Assembly (NCBI GenBank): GCA_963082875.1
Contig: OY720102.1
Span: 6,138,001-6,202,000, forward strand
Source: Corella eumyota
Taxonomy: Eukaryota > Chordata > Ascidiacea > Phlebobranchia > Corellidae
Reading direction: 5' to 3'
DNA length: 64,000 nucleotides
Made by a program: the position numbers and the translations under genes. Under the pieces are notes generated by a model, which was given only the letters and a program-made list of their open reading frames with translations, ran no database searches and had not been told where the DNA came from. Position 1 is the stretch's first letter. Each line of letters opens with the position of its first letter. Of the stretch, positions 1 to 13,000 are shown piece after piece.

Positions 1-102
1 AAGGTGTTCAAATGTCATGAAACCAGTTTTGCAATATTAATAAACAAGCTACATAAATGCTACTTTAAGTATTATGGGATCAATTTACCAATTTTTTTTT
101 AG

Positions 103-1091
103 ATCAACAGCTATGGCGGAACCTTGACCTATTCTTTCAGTTACAACAACTCCTACAACTACGAACCCCAAGCGACGAACAACAGCGATGTTATCTTGGA
201 AGGGAAAGGCGAAACCTTGGTTTATAGAAACAAGGAACCTCACCCAGAACCAGTCACTAAACACACCAACAACGTCAAGTTAGATGAGGTAAATAAAATT
301 AAATTTTGAAATTTAGTATCAACTTACCTGAAAGTGCAGTAAGTAAATTACAGTATTTAAATGCCAATTAATCACAATATTTTAAATGGTAGCAGTTTGA
401 TTATTTAATTTTTTCTTATTATATTATATAAATTTTTAGATGTTAAATTATTCAGAATCAGATTAGCCACTTTTGTTTATGTTGTTGTTTAAAAAAATTG
501 AATGCATCAAGTACCTAAAAAATTACTTAAAGTTTTTGTTATATTTTCTTAGAAAAATTTTGAGAAACCAGATGGTACTCCAGCATCAAGGGAGGACCTG
601 ATGACAGTTTTAAGTGATGTGAAATCTATTCTTCTAAGAACAGTTTATGATCAACACATGCTTAGTACTGGGTAAGTTTGACAGTTTACTGCAAAATAAA
701 ACAGAATTGATAAATGTACTTGTAACCGTTAGCCTTAAATTCAGCATTACATTGGTTGTTAAATTGAAGTTAGCATTTAAGCATTGTTATTTAGCATTAA
801 TAAGTATAAAATTGATTATTAATTTTTTAAAATGCCTATTTTAAAAAAAATGTTTTAAAAAAAAAACATAACTGTATGACCTAAAAAAGTTCAAAAATTT
901 TACACTATACTAGTAATAATTCTACATTTTTTTATGGGTTTAATTATTTTTAAAGAATTGGAGACATCAAGTTGCAAGTAGCAGAAAATCAAACAGCAGC
1001 GGCAGGTGGCATTTATAAACCAACCGGTGAGATTGCTAACTTAGTGGAAGAATGTGAATGCCCTGTGGGTTATGAAGGTCTATCTTGCGAG
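103..1091 (+). CDS. HSPG2: Perlecan: first laminin IV type A domain, C-terminal part, and start of following LE repeat
   Basis: Exons 103-288, 553-671 and 956-1091. The translation begins [12 protein letters not shown], the typical second half of a laminin IV (L4, laminin B) domain, whose first half lies left of the window. It continues through the conserved [16 protein letters not shown] segment and ends with [14 protein letters not shown], which opens a laminin-type EGF repeat. In laminins and perlecan the L4 domain is inserted inside an LE repeat, so this layout is expected. The exon boundaries at DE|KNF and at the codon for Gly after ST recur at the same places in the second L4 domain, showing domain duplication with introns in place. 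Confidence 0.9.
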
Positions 1092-4000
1092 GTTTGTAGA
1101 CTCACATATAAATAATATTTAAAATGTCATCAATTTAAAAAACATATCGAATAGTTTATAAAATAAATAATTGACAAATATGGATTAAGAAGATATTGCA
1201 GACACTTTAAATCAGCTTCAAAACTTAACTTTAATTTCTTTTATTCAGGATTGTTCGGTTGGATATCAACGAGTTACTTCTGGTCCTCATATTGGCAAAT
1301 GTGAAAGGACGGAAGAATGTGACGAAGGGTATGCCGGTGACGACTGTACAGAATGTGCCGAAGGTTATGAACCTTATTTAGGTGGTTGTACAAAGTATCC
1401 TGATACATACTGTGATGTAGCTGGCAGTATAGGAATGGGAGCCAACAACAAATGTGATTGCAAGGTTAGTTATGAAAACCTTTTTTTCTTTTTATATTTA
1501 AGTTGGTTTTTTATTTGTTATAGTAAAGGTTTTTGTAAAAAACAGATTTTTTTTTGATAAAAAAATATTTTAGTTCATTTTTTAAAATGTAAGTTGCAAA
1601 ATTAATATTTTTGCTTGATGCGCTTATGGTTGAAATATATTAAAAATAGCAAAAATTTGGCTGTTGGAAATGTAATTTTAAATAAATGTAACTTTTTAAT
1701 TAATTGGTTTTAACGTTTTCTGTACAACTAAATGTATATAATATATTTTTAATTTTGATTTTAAATTGAACCTCTGATGACGAATGTTAATTTTTTAGTC
1801 TGGATGTGAAGGAGTAAGATGTGACAGATGCAAGCCAGGATTTTTTCATTTATCAGCGGATAATCCAGACGGTTGCACACCTTGTTTTTGTTTTGGAGTT
1901 ACACAACAATGTGATAGCACATTGTGGAACCAAACTGTGGTAACTATTTAAAGAAATAAAAATTAGTATAAAATTCTACTAGTTGAGTTTTTTTTATTTG
2001 TCAAGCAGATATGACATAATTAATAAAAATTATATTTTTTTTAATAAAATATCAGATAGGTTTAAAAGTTTGCATTTAACATTATTTAAAAATACCAATT
2101 TGCTATTTAGTTTTATACGTTTAATTTATGAGTTTTGAATCAATATTATGTTGAAAAAATCTTTTGAATTTATGTCAAAAAATTCCTTGGTAGATTTAAA
2201 CTTATATCCAATGTTAAATATTTACTTACTTACAATATATATACATTTTAACAATATCTGAAAAATTGCTTGGCCAAAAAAATTATCTTAAATTTTTAGT
2301 TGAGTCCAAGCCACAGCAACAACGAAAAATTCGCATTAACAAATGCAATCTCAACTCAAACTATATATGACTACATAACTTATGATACAACAAGCAACCG
2401 CAGACAGACAGTTGTCATAGCTCATCTTGATCAGTTACCTTTGGCTGTGTATTATTGGAAATTGCCTAGGGAATTTACTGGAGATAAGGTAATGTCATCC
2501 AAAGTACAAACTTTATATTTTACTTTAAATAAAAATAAATTTATCTTTTTAAATATGTCATGAGTTTATCAATACTATTTTTTTTAATTGATTTGTAAGA
2601 TTTTTATTATTTTATGTGACCTTTTAAAAGGTTATTTAAAGTTTATTTAAGTTGTTTTATAATTTATCTAACTTCATCTTATCAGACAAAAATCTTAACT
2701 TAGTTTTTGTTTATATTAAAATCTTTTGTTAATTAAAATGGATTAAAATATTATATTAAGTAAGCTCAATGTAAAAACTATCAAATTAAGATATATGGCT
2801 ATTAATTTATTTTTGTAAAAGTTTTAATATTTTTTCATATATTAAAGTTTATTATTTTTTTTTTAATATTTAAAAATATTTTTTTTTTCAGTTGACTTCT
2901 TATGGCGGTTATCTTGACTATTCAATGAACTTTGAAGAAGCGCAGGGTGGTAGAAAAATCACCAGAATTGCTGATGTTAAACTTATTGGAAATGGAAAAA
3001 CTTTGGAGTATTTGGACAGCATGCATCCTGAACCTAATGTTGATAATAGATACACAATAGAAATTACTGAGGTAATTTTTAAAATCTTTTTTTGTGGAAT
3101 TTAAATATTAGTCAAACTTTTTTTAAATTTATATCATTAGAATATAGATATATATAGCTGTTAAATATTTTTAAATAGTTAGTGATATTTTGTTTGGGTC
3201 AAAATTGACAGTATTTACAGTATACATTTTTTACATATTTAATATTTGAAATAAACGAATAAATATATTAAATTTAAATTACTGAAATAGAATGCATGCT
3301 CAAACTTTCTTAAAAATGTGACCTATTTTGCATGACTAATTAGACATAAACATTTAAATAATACATGAAAATTCTCGCCAGATAAAATATCTTAAATTTT
3401 CGAATAATTTCATTTGACGCCTAGGGCAATGTACATCGCTTTTTAAAAATGGCCTTAATATAATTACAAGGGGATTATTTGATTAATATTGACAAGCGAT
3501 ATCCTTTTATTTTATTCTATGTGGTAAAATTATAGATTACCATTTGCAACCTTACAGTTTGGTACCAATTTAAATATAAAATTACCCCTACTTTAAATAA
3601 ATTAATTTTGGTATGCTTGGCTTCATTGTTTAATCAGGTTATGTTTGGATTACAATTAATTGAATGTGATTAAGTATGGTTATGCTTTTAAAATGACTAA
3701 CTGATGTAGTGATTGATCATATAAAAAGTGTTAGAAATATTAGTTTGAAATTATTTTAAACCATCATTTACAGTTTTAATTTTATCATGATAAAATAGCA
3801 CAAGTTTTAACTTTTGTAATTTTTTTTGATGTTTTAAACTTTTTAATACATGACATTAATTAACTTTAACATATATGCACTTTTGTAGGACAATTGGTTA
3901 AATTCTGATGGAAGTCCAGCAACTCGTGAAGACATGCTCACTGTTCTTAGCAATATTGATAGTTTTCTTATCAGAGCCACCTACTCCAACAGGATAACAA

Positions 4001-7000
4001 CAACAAAGTAAATTTGCATATTAAAACTAATACAGTTTTAAACAGTTGTGTATATTTAAAATAAAATATAGTCAAATTAAATATGCAAAATTAGGCATAA
4101 GCATCTTTTATTTTTGTATATTTTTCTCTCAATATGGCAAGGCTTAACTACATGGCTTATATATATAAATATATATAGGGTAACATTTTCAAGAGTTTCT
4201 TCGACTTTTATTTAGTAATATTATTTAGCATTTTACTAAGTAAATCCCTGCTTGTTGCTTTGACAAGAATTTAAATTGTTTATAGTGCCTCACTCAGGGC
4301 TGTTATGACATGGCAGCAGTGGGAGTCGAACCGGTGACCTCATGAAAATGTAGTTTTTATTCTTTTTTTATAACAAAATATCTCTCAAAATCTTAATTTA
4401 TTACAGTTAAATCTTCTTGTTAACAGGTTGACTAACTTATACATGAGCATAGCTGAGGCAAGGGACAATGGAAGAGAACAAGCAGTTAAAGTTGAACAGT
4501 GTGTTTGTCCTAAAGGGTATACAGGACTCTCATGTCAGGTATGTTTAACTTTGGTATGGATTGTATATTATATTTAACAAAACAAAATAAATTGGGTCAT
4601 AGAAAAATTTTTTATTGTCATATAATGTGATTGACTGTTTTGTTTTAACGACAACATAGAATTTTTGTTGGAACAAATCTAACATAAATCTTTCTAAATC
4701 ATTATGCTTTTTCTTTCTTTTTTGTATCAAAATTTAGTTTAATTGGCCTTTTAATATATTATTAATGTTCTTAATATTGCTTTATTCTTCTGTATTATAT
4801 TTGGGAATAGAAAGCCAAAAATTTATTTACCATGTCTAAAACCACATACAAAATCAATTTAAATATTTTAAAATTTTAACAGGAATGTGATAGTGGTTAT
4901 AACAGGGTAGCCGGTGGCCCTTATTTGGAAGCCTGCAGGGGTTGTAATTGTCATGGACATAGTGAAGAATGTGATCTACAAACTGGTGCTTGCCTGGTAA
5001 GCAAGTTTGGAAATATTTTATAATTAAAAGTCATGCAAAGTAATGAATGTTGCTAACCTAACATCTGTTTTATATTAATAAAACTATATTTACATTCTTC
5101 TATTGAAATATGCTTTACACGAACTTACTATTAGTACAAGTTTGGTAAATGGCTAATATCTTATTTTTAATTATTAGTACAAGTTTGGTAAATGGCTAAT
5201 ATCTAAAATTTATTAAAAAGTAAATCTGAAATAGTTTAAGAAATAACAAGAAAATAGGAATTCTGCGTTTTTGCAGAAGAAAAACACTAAAACAAAATCT
5301 TTTTTATAGAATTGCAAACACAATACTGTCGACACACACTGTGACCGCTGTGCTGCTGGTTACTATGGAGATGCTCGTCGGGGTCAGCCTGCAGACTGCA
5401 AACCCTGCCCCTGCCCCAGTATTGAAGACAGGACCGACCAGGGGAGTGACCCAACTTGTAGGATGAACGGAAGAGGCGACCCTGTTTGTGATCATTGCCC
5501 AGAGGGGTATGAGGGTGATCGTTGTGAAAGGTAACCACCAATATTGAAAAAAAAAACGTTTGAGAATTGTTTGTTGTATACAAGATCAAAAAATAAAGGT
5601 ATATAACAAAGCTTATTTGAAAAATTGTTCAGGCAGCGTAATGTAGTAGTTGGAACACTTGGCTTTACTTTATTGTGGTTTGGGTCTCTATAGTTTTTGC
5701 TGTAGCGCTCTTGAGTTAGCTGCAGAGCACAAATGCACCTTAACAGTTTCAATGCAATCCTATTTTAATTATCACAGTAAACCAAAATAAATTTTATTTT
5801 AAAAATTAGGTGTTCACCTGGTTATGTAGGCAACCCATTTGAGCCAGGTTCGATGTGCAAAGTTGAAGATATTACAGCTTGTCAGTGTAATGCTGATGGT
5901 TCGTTACAGTCTTCTTGTGATTCATCAGGTCAATGTATTTGCAAGGTAACAACAAATTTTTCTGTTTGTAGTAAGGCATAGTTGTAGGTCATGTGTAATT
6001 GTTTGGGAACAACTTTCGAGTCACATATGTTGTCCTGCTCTAGACAAAACAACAAGCCGTTTACTGTAGGAGAGAATCCATAATCTGTAGGTGATAATTC
6101 TCTAGGACAGCCGTAGTGTAATTATGTTTTATCTAGAACCGGACAACATACGAGACCCCAACTTTCTGTATTTTTTGTACTAATTTTGTTTAAAATGTCA
6201 TGTATTTGTAGTAAATTGTCTAAAATCGAGTTACAATAAAAAAGGTTATCATATTATATTTATGTTGTTTAGCCGAGTACTACTGGAATGAAATGTGACA
6301 AATGTAAGAACGGTTATTTTTATCTAAACATTGAAAACGAAGGTGGATGTCTACCCTGCTTTTGCATGGGAGTAACCACTGAATGCTCTTCATCTATTTA
6401 CCAAAGGAGCAAGGTATATTGTTGTGCATTGATAAATGTAAACAAGCAAAACCCCAAACTTGATTTACAGTTCACTAAATTTTGTTTCGAGCTAAATTGC
6501 AAAAAATCTCAATTCACATCTAAATTTTTTTCGCCTAGGTTACTACTAACTTTGAGCATGACTCTGGTGAGTTTGAGTTGACCAATGAGCAAGGTGATGT
6601 GAGAGAGACATCAGGTTTTAGACTAAGCAGAAATAATCGTGAGCTCACTTATCCAAGGTTGGATAGTCTTCAACGTGGCAAGAGTTACTACTGGAGACTC
6701 CCTGAAGAGTACACTGGCGACAAGGTTCAAAATAATTAATCATTTTTAAAATCAAGAACTGATATGTTTTCATAGGAGTAAAAATGTTTTTTTTAAATTT
6801 CCAATGAAACTTTGGATATTTAATCAGAGATCGATTATCACTAGAAAAAAATATTTTGGAATATTGCAATAATCTATCAAAAAAAACTAGCATTCAGTTT
6901 ATTTGTCTTATTACAGCACTACTTATACTGTCTAACTCTTTATTGTTATAGATTGTATCTTATGGAGGCAGGCTTGAATACACAGTGTCATACACAAACT

Positions 7001-10000
7001 ACGCACCCAGCAGTCATAATGTAGATCCTGATGTTATATTGAAGGGAAATGACATTACTTTGTATTCTTCAGTATCAGATCAAACTGGGTTTGTGAAGCC
7101 TGACCAACCAACAGAGAGATTGGTGATATTTAGAGAGGTAAGAGATATTAGTTTAACTTTGTTTTTTTTATATTTTTGCAAATGTGTTTTTATTGTAAAT
7201 ACTTGTGCTTGGCAATGTGTTAAAATATAAAATTTTGATAACACTGTATTTTATGGAATACTAACATGCTTAAAGTTTTATTAAATTATTACATATTTCA
7301 AAACATTTCTAAACTAAATTATTGGCAATTTGCCAAACCAAAGAATTTACAAAATTTAAAATAAAACAAGATTTGACATTTTGTTTCGTTTAAACTAACA
7401 TATTAAAAAAAATTGTCAAATTTTTTTTCATTTTAATATTTTTTTTTTATGTTTCACTAAATGATTTATAATGTTAAAAATTTCACAGAAATACTGGACA
7501 GGAACTGACGGCCAGCCGGCGACCAGAGAGCATCTTTTAATGGCGCTAGCGGATGTGGAAGACATACTCATCTTAGCTTCTTACTCGCCAACTGTTATGA
7601 GTACTACCATCTCTGATGTTTCCATGGAAACAGCAAGTGCAAGTGCTCTGATGACTACGCCCGCTTTTGAGGTGGAAGAATGTGCTTGTCCAAGTGGTTA
7701 TGAAGGTCTATCTTGTGAGGTAAATTAAAAGTATTTTTTGCTTACATCATTACCTAAATTTGTAGTTAAAGTAATTGTAGGTTATTTAAATTAAATTATA
7801 GCATTACTTTTTTTTGTTTTTTTTGTTATCCTGGATGTGGCAAGGTCGAATGCACAACTTTAACATAGAGTAACATCAGTTACTCTGACCCAGTTTTGAG
7901 TTGCCTTTTAGCAGTTTGGGATATTATAGAGATTTTATTTGCTCAATAATTATGCTGCTGATTAAGTGCTGTCTCAGCAGGAGTTTACACTGTTTAAAGC
8001 ACCTTACTCAAGGGCGCTACAGCATGCGAGCAGTGAGGATTGAACCCACGACTTCATGTGTGGTGTAGCAAGTGTTCTTACCACTACACCACACTTTCGG
8101 CTAAATCTTTAGGTCAATTTAGGAAATGGAAATATTAAATGTTACAAATTCTAAAAAAATGTTTTTTTGCAGGATTGTGCACCAGGCTACACCAGGTCAG
8201 GTGTTGGTGAACATTTGGGACATTGTCGCTTGTGTCAATGTAACGGACACTCTGATATGTGTGACTCGGAGACTGGAGTGTGCACTGTAAGTATTTTGGT
8301 TATTTGGATGAAAAATGTTAAAATTTAAAAAATTCTTTAAAAAAAGGCGAATATTACCTGTTAATGACAATATAATAAAAATGCAATTTGTAAATTATTT
8401 TTATTTAATAATGTTATATAATATACTACCGGCAGCGTGGTGTAGTGGTAAAAACACTTGCTACACCACACATGGGGTCGTGGGTTCAATTCCCGCTACT
8501 CTCATGCTGTAGTGCCCTTGAGTAAGGCGCTATAAATGGTATGAACTTCTGCTGAGCCAGCACTTAATCAGCAGCACAATTACTGGGCAATTAAAATCCC
8601 TATAATATTCCAAACTGCTAAAGCCAACTCGAGACTGGGTTGAAGTAACTGTTGTTTAGGTCGCACATTCGACCTTTGCACATCGAGAATAAAGATATAT
8701 ACAAAAAAATCTATTAATCTATAGGACTTATTAATAAAGCTTTTTTATTTAAAATTTTAAATTTTTAAAATTTACTAAACAGAATTGTCAGCACAATACA
8801 GCTGGTGCACAATGTGAAGTATGTGCAAGAGGATATTACAACTCACCCACCTCTCCTTCAACTACCAATTGCCAACTGTGTGCTTGTCCTGGTACTGGTG
8901 CTAACAGGTAATGGACTATTTGGTGTATTGAACTTGCTAAATATAATTTCAAATAAAAACTAAACTAATTTTTCTTAAGCTTTAACAACCAAGCGATATG
9001 TTATATAAAATTAACTATAAAGGCTGTGAAATTTTTTATGCATTTTTATTTTACTTTGGTGTAAAAAAACTACTTTGGTTCTAATTGGACAGTCACCAAA
9101 AACATTAGATTTTTTTTGCAGTAACTTTTTTTTTTTTACACAAAGCTTTAAATTTAAAACAAATTTTTTCAAGCAAATATTTTTTTTATTCAATAGTTTT
9201 TAAAAAAAAAAATTTTTTAGTTTCTCGGAGACATGTGTATTCGATTCGACCAACAACATTTTAACTTGTAGCGCTTGCCAGGAAGGTTATACAGGAGATA
9301 GGTGTGAGAACTGTGCCCAAGGTTATGAAGGTGATCCTAGAGCACCTGGTGGATCATGCATAAAATCAAGTAAAATTAAAAAAAAATTATTACATGATAT
9401 CAACTAAAATTTGCCTGTGAAACATTACCTTTACATCAGTGGTTTTAGATTATATTTTACTTTTTTAACATTCAATTGTTTTTTTTTCTTCGAAAGCTCC
9501 TAAATAGATGTTTTACACAGTTTTATTTGTATTTATTCATCTTTAGGCGCCCCAGATTCAATTCTAGATAATAAACCCAGTGTTCAAGTAACCCCTAAAA
9601 ATGTCAATGCCAAGACAGGAACAACAGCCTCATTTAGGTAATTGTAATACTTATTTTTATAGTTTTTTTTTTTTTTTTCATAGGCAATTTTAGAATTTGA
9701 ATACTTGGCTTTACTAAAAAGAGTCCTAGGTTTAATTCCCAATGCTATTATGCTGTGGTGTTCTTAAGTAAGGAGCTATAAATTCTACAAACTTTTTGCC
9801 TAGCCAAAAGCTATTGGCATTATAATTATCATGCAAATATAATCAATAATATCCAAAAAACACATAAAGGCTACTCAACACTGGGTCTGAGCAAAAGTTT
9901 ATTCCTTTGGTTTATTCGTGAATTTATTTTTTTGCATCAAAGATATAAAAAATAAAATTAATTTATGTTTAAAAATTTTTATATTTTTTTGTTTTAGATG

Positions 10001-13000
10001 TACTGTTACTTCGAACTCACCTATGAGAATCGACTGGCGCAAGGTGGGTGGCAGTAGTTCTGTGATTCTGACATCAGAACACATTGTTATTTCCGACAGA
10101 GGACAAACATTAAGTATTCGAAACGTTGTAAGGACTGACGTCGGGACATATGAGTGCATTGCAGCTAACCGTTACGGTGTTGCTCGTGATACCGGAGTAT
10201 TATCACTTTCAAGTAAGTATAAAACATCTTTGATGATTTTTTTATTAACAACTTGAGCACATGCTCTTCCTGTTTCAATGGAAACATTAGAGATGGGTGT
10301 TTTCAGAACATTTGACAATTAAAAAGCTAGGATAAATATGTCTTCTCAATCTGTTAGCACTATTAAAAGATGCTCTCTAGGTATTTGTGTTTATAGCTTT
10401 AAATCTTCTTTATTAATTTTAGCTTTTGCAAGAATGAGGACAATTTTTAAACATTTTTAGTAACTTTTTATATAAAAATGATCATGCATTTTTTAAGGAG
10501 CACGACCGATGATTAAAGTAAAAGTAGAAGAGCCACGACGTGTAAGGGTAAGAGAAGGCGACGATGTTTCGTTTGTATGCACAGCATCAAGCAAAGTAAG
10601 TTATAATAGGCTAACTGGTATATATTTTTTAATTTTAGTTAAAAATGTCTTGTTTGGTTTTTGAGCCCATTTTTTTTTCTGGGAAGCTTAAGATATTTTA
10701 ATGTAGCTCATTAATTTAGAATGATTTAGTGTTTTTAAGAAGCAAAAACTTCATTAAATACCTGCTTAAATAAATTTATAAATTAAATTACAGATGTCTG
10801 CCTACATTGTTATCTGGGACAAGCGCAATGGCATGTTGCCACTGCCTCGTGCCACAGATTTTGACGGCATTCTTCACATTTCCAACGTGCAAGTGTCGGA
10901 TTCTGGCACCTATGTATGCACCGGCTCTAACATGTACAGCATTGACAGAGAGACTGCTGTTCTAGAAGTAATAGGAGGTTAGTGTCGTGTTGCACCAGAC
11001 ATAAAAAAACTCTTTGTGTTTTTTGCAAGTCTTGTGTGTTTCCTTTTCTTTTACATGCACAATTCTTGTCTCTTTTACTTTCACTCATCAGCATTTTTAA
11101 AATGTCACGTGCCTTGCATTTTTTACTTTTTTTTGTAGTTTTTGAAATGTTCGATTTGATTTTTAAGTGATACGCTCTGAGTAAGGATCATTAGGATTTG
11201 TAGTTTTACCTTAAGAGATCAAACCTTTAAACTAAGAAAATGTGACATATGGTTTAACCATATATCTACTAATAGGAAAATGATAAATATTTTTACATGA
11301 ATTTGCATGCTGCCTGTGCTAAGGCATTTTAACACACATTTCATTTACAACAATTTTCCTAAAATGCTATTAACAAACTTTGCGTAAGTAAGTGGATTTT
11401 GTAAAAAAAAATAGCATGACTTTAGGTAATTTGTTTAATTTAAAAAAAACTAATTTAAATTAAACTTAATTTAGTTTTAATTTGCTTTTCAATTTTTGCA
11501 TGGTTTAATTTTTCTTTTATTGCATGGCATTTTAGAAAACCCGCTGCTGAAAGTGTAAACTTTTAAGGTATATGAGCAAATTAGGTAAAAAAGATATATG
11601 CAGTTTGGAAACAGTGCAATTTCTTTTAAACAAGCAGAAAATTCAATTTAGGCAAAGTTTATAAAAATTCTTTAGACCTAGGTTAGAGTAAATTATTTTA
11701 TTGATAAAAAGAAAACTGATTTAAAATTAATTTTGACAAATGCTTTGCCTTTTTGCATACCGGTGTCTTATATTACCACATTTAAAAATTATTAATGTTT
11801 TATTTAATTTAAAAATCAAAGATGTTTTTGGTAATTTTTAAAATAATACAACAATTATTTAAGTACAAGAACATGCCAACATATTGGTATCAGTTAAATC
11901 TTTTTTTTTTATATTTACAATGCTTTGGCTGAGACTAACTGTACACTAAGTAACACACACAACTACATATTAATTGCTGGCCTTCCATTTTTTGTTAATT
12001 TTGGTACTAACATAAGCCATCTCTGTTTAGCATATTGCAGTAATTTATGTTTCGGCTATTTCTGTTCATGTTTTTTTTACTTAGTGCAAATTTGGCAAGG
12101 TTAACTTGGGCTGGCTTAATGCTTATGGCTTAAAATATAATAGAAATTATTTTAATTTTTCGTCTAAGGGGATTTTTAGACACAGTTGGCATATAATTTG
12201 TAAGATCTCTGCTTTTTGTTTTAAGCTTTGTCTGCAACCGAGAAATAAAAACATTGCCTAATTTTTAATTTATATTTTAAGCTTGCTTATTAATGCATGG
12301 CCAAAAAAAAATTAATCAATAATTTTTTTAAATATTTATCATTTAAATAAAGAAGTTTTTAGGGATTAATTTTTACTTATTTAAAAAAAATTATACAAAA
12401 ACCAAGGATAAATGTCACTTTATAAAATACAGCATATTTATAATGTTTGATTTTAAATTGTTAAAAAAACATGACAAATATTTGTTAGTTTTTACACATC
12501 GAGTTCTAATTTATTTATGTGCCAATATCGTATACAGCATATGTTTAATTTTTCTTATGTATTTGTGTAAATAAATATACCCTTTTGAAGATACAACTGT
12601 ATTAAAAGTAGAAGTAACATAAAATAACACAAGGCTTTATAAATTCATCAATTTCGAATTCATTTATCTGTTATGTGTTTTTCTTTTTTACTGTCGGTAT
12701 GTTTTAAAACAAAGCATTATGTTAAAATTAAAAATATTGTATGAAAAGTGAAAAATCTATATTGGGTAGAAATCTTATAGATTATTTAGCCAAAGTTTGT
12801 AAGTTATTTTAGAAAAAAAAAATATTGCTTTATATCATGGAAGTTTACACTGAATGCGGTTGGTTTTTTGATGCACTTACTTAAGTTCTTTTTTATGCAT
12901 GAAATGGGGTAAGTTTTGTTTACCCAATTTTTTTTATAATATTAAACAAGCCAATATTTAATTAAATCACATTTATTAAGATAAAGTTAAAGGCGTATTA

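Noticed and set aside
5287-5752. Overlapping antisense frames across the perlecan LE exon at 5310-5530
   Set aside because: The + strand there codes for canonical LE modules; the antisense frames run into introns and match no family I know.
8429-8500. A tRNA gene at the head of the SINE, and similar heads at 7.9-8.1, 13.0, 19.1 and 27.4 kb
   Set aside because: A and B boxes are present but no proper acceptor stem; each is followed by the same SINE body and tail.
10982-11170. 62-codon frame in perlecan intron 23 as an extra exon
   Set aside because: No Ig motif, no splice acceptor, and the first codons overlap the donor of the preceding exon.
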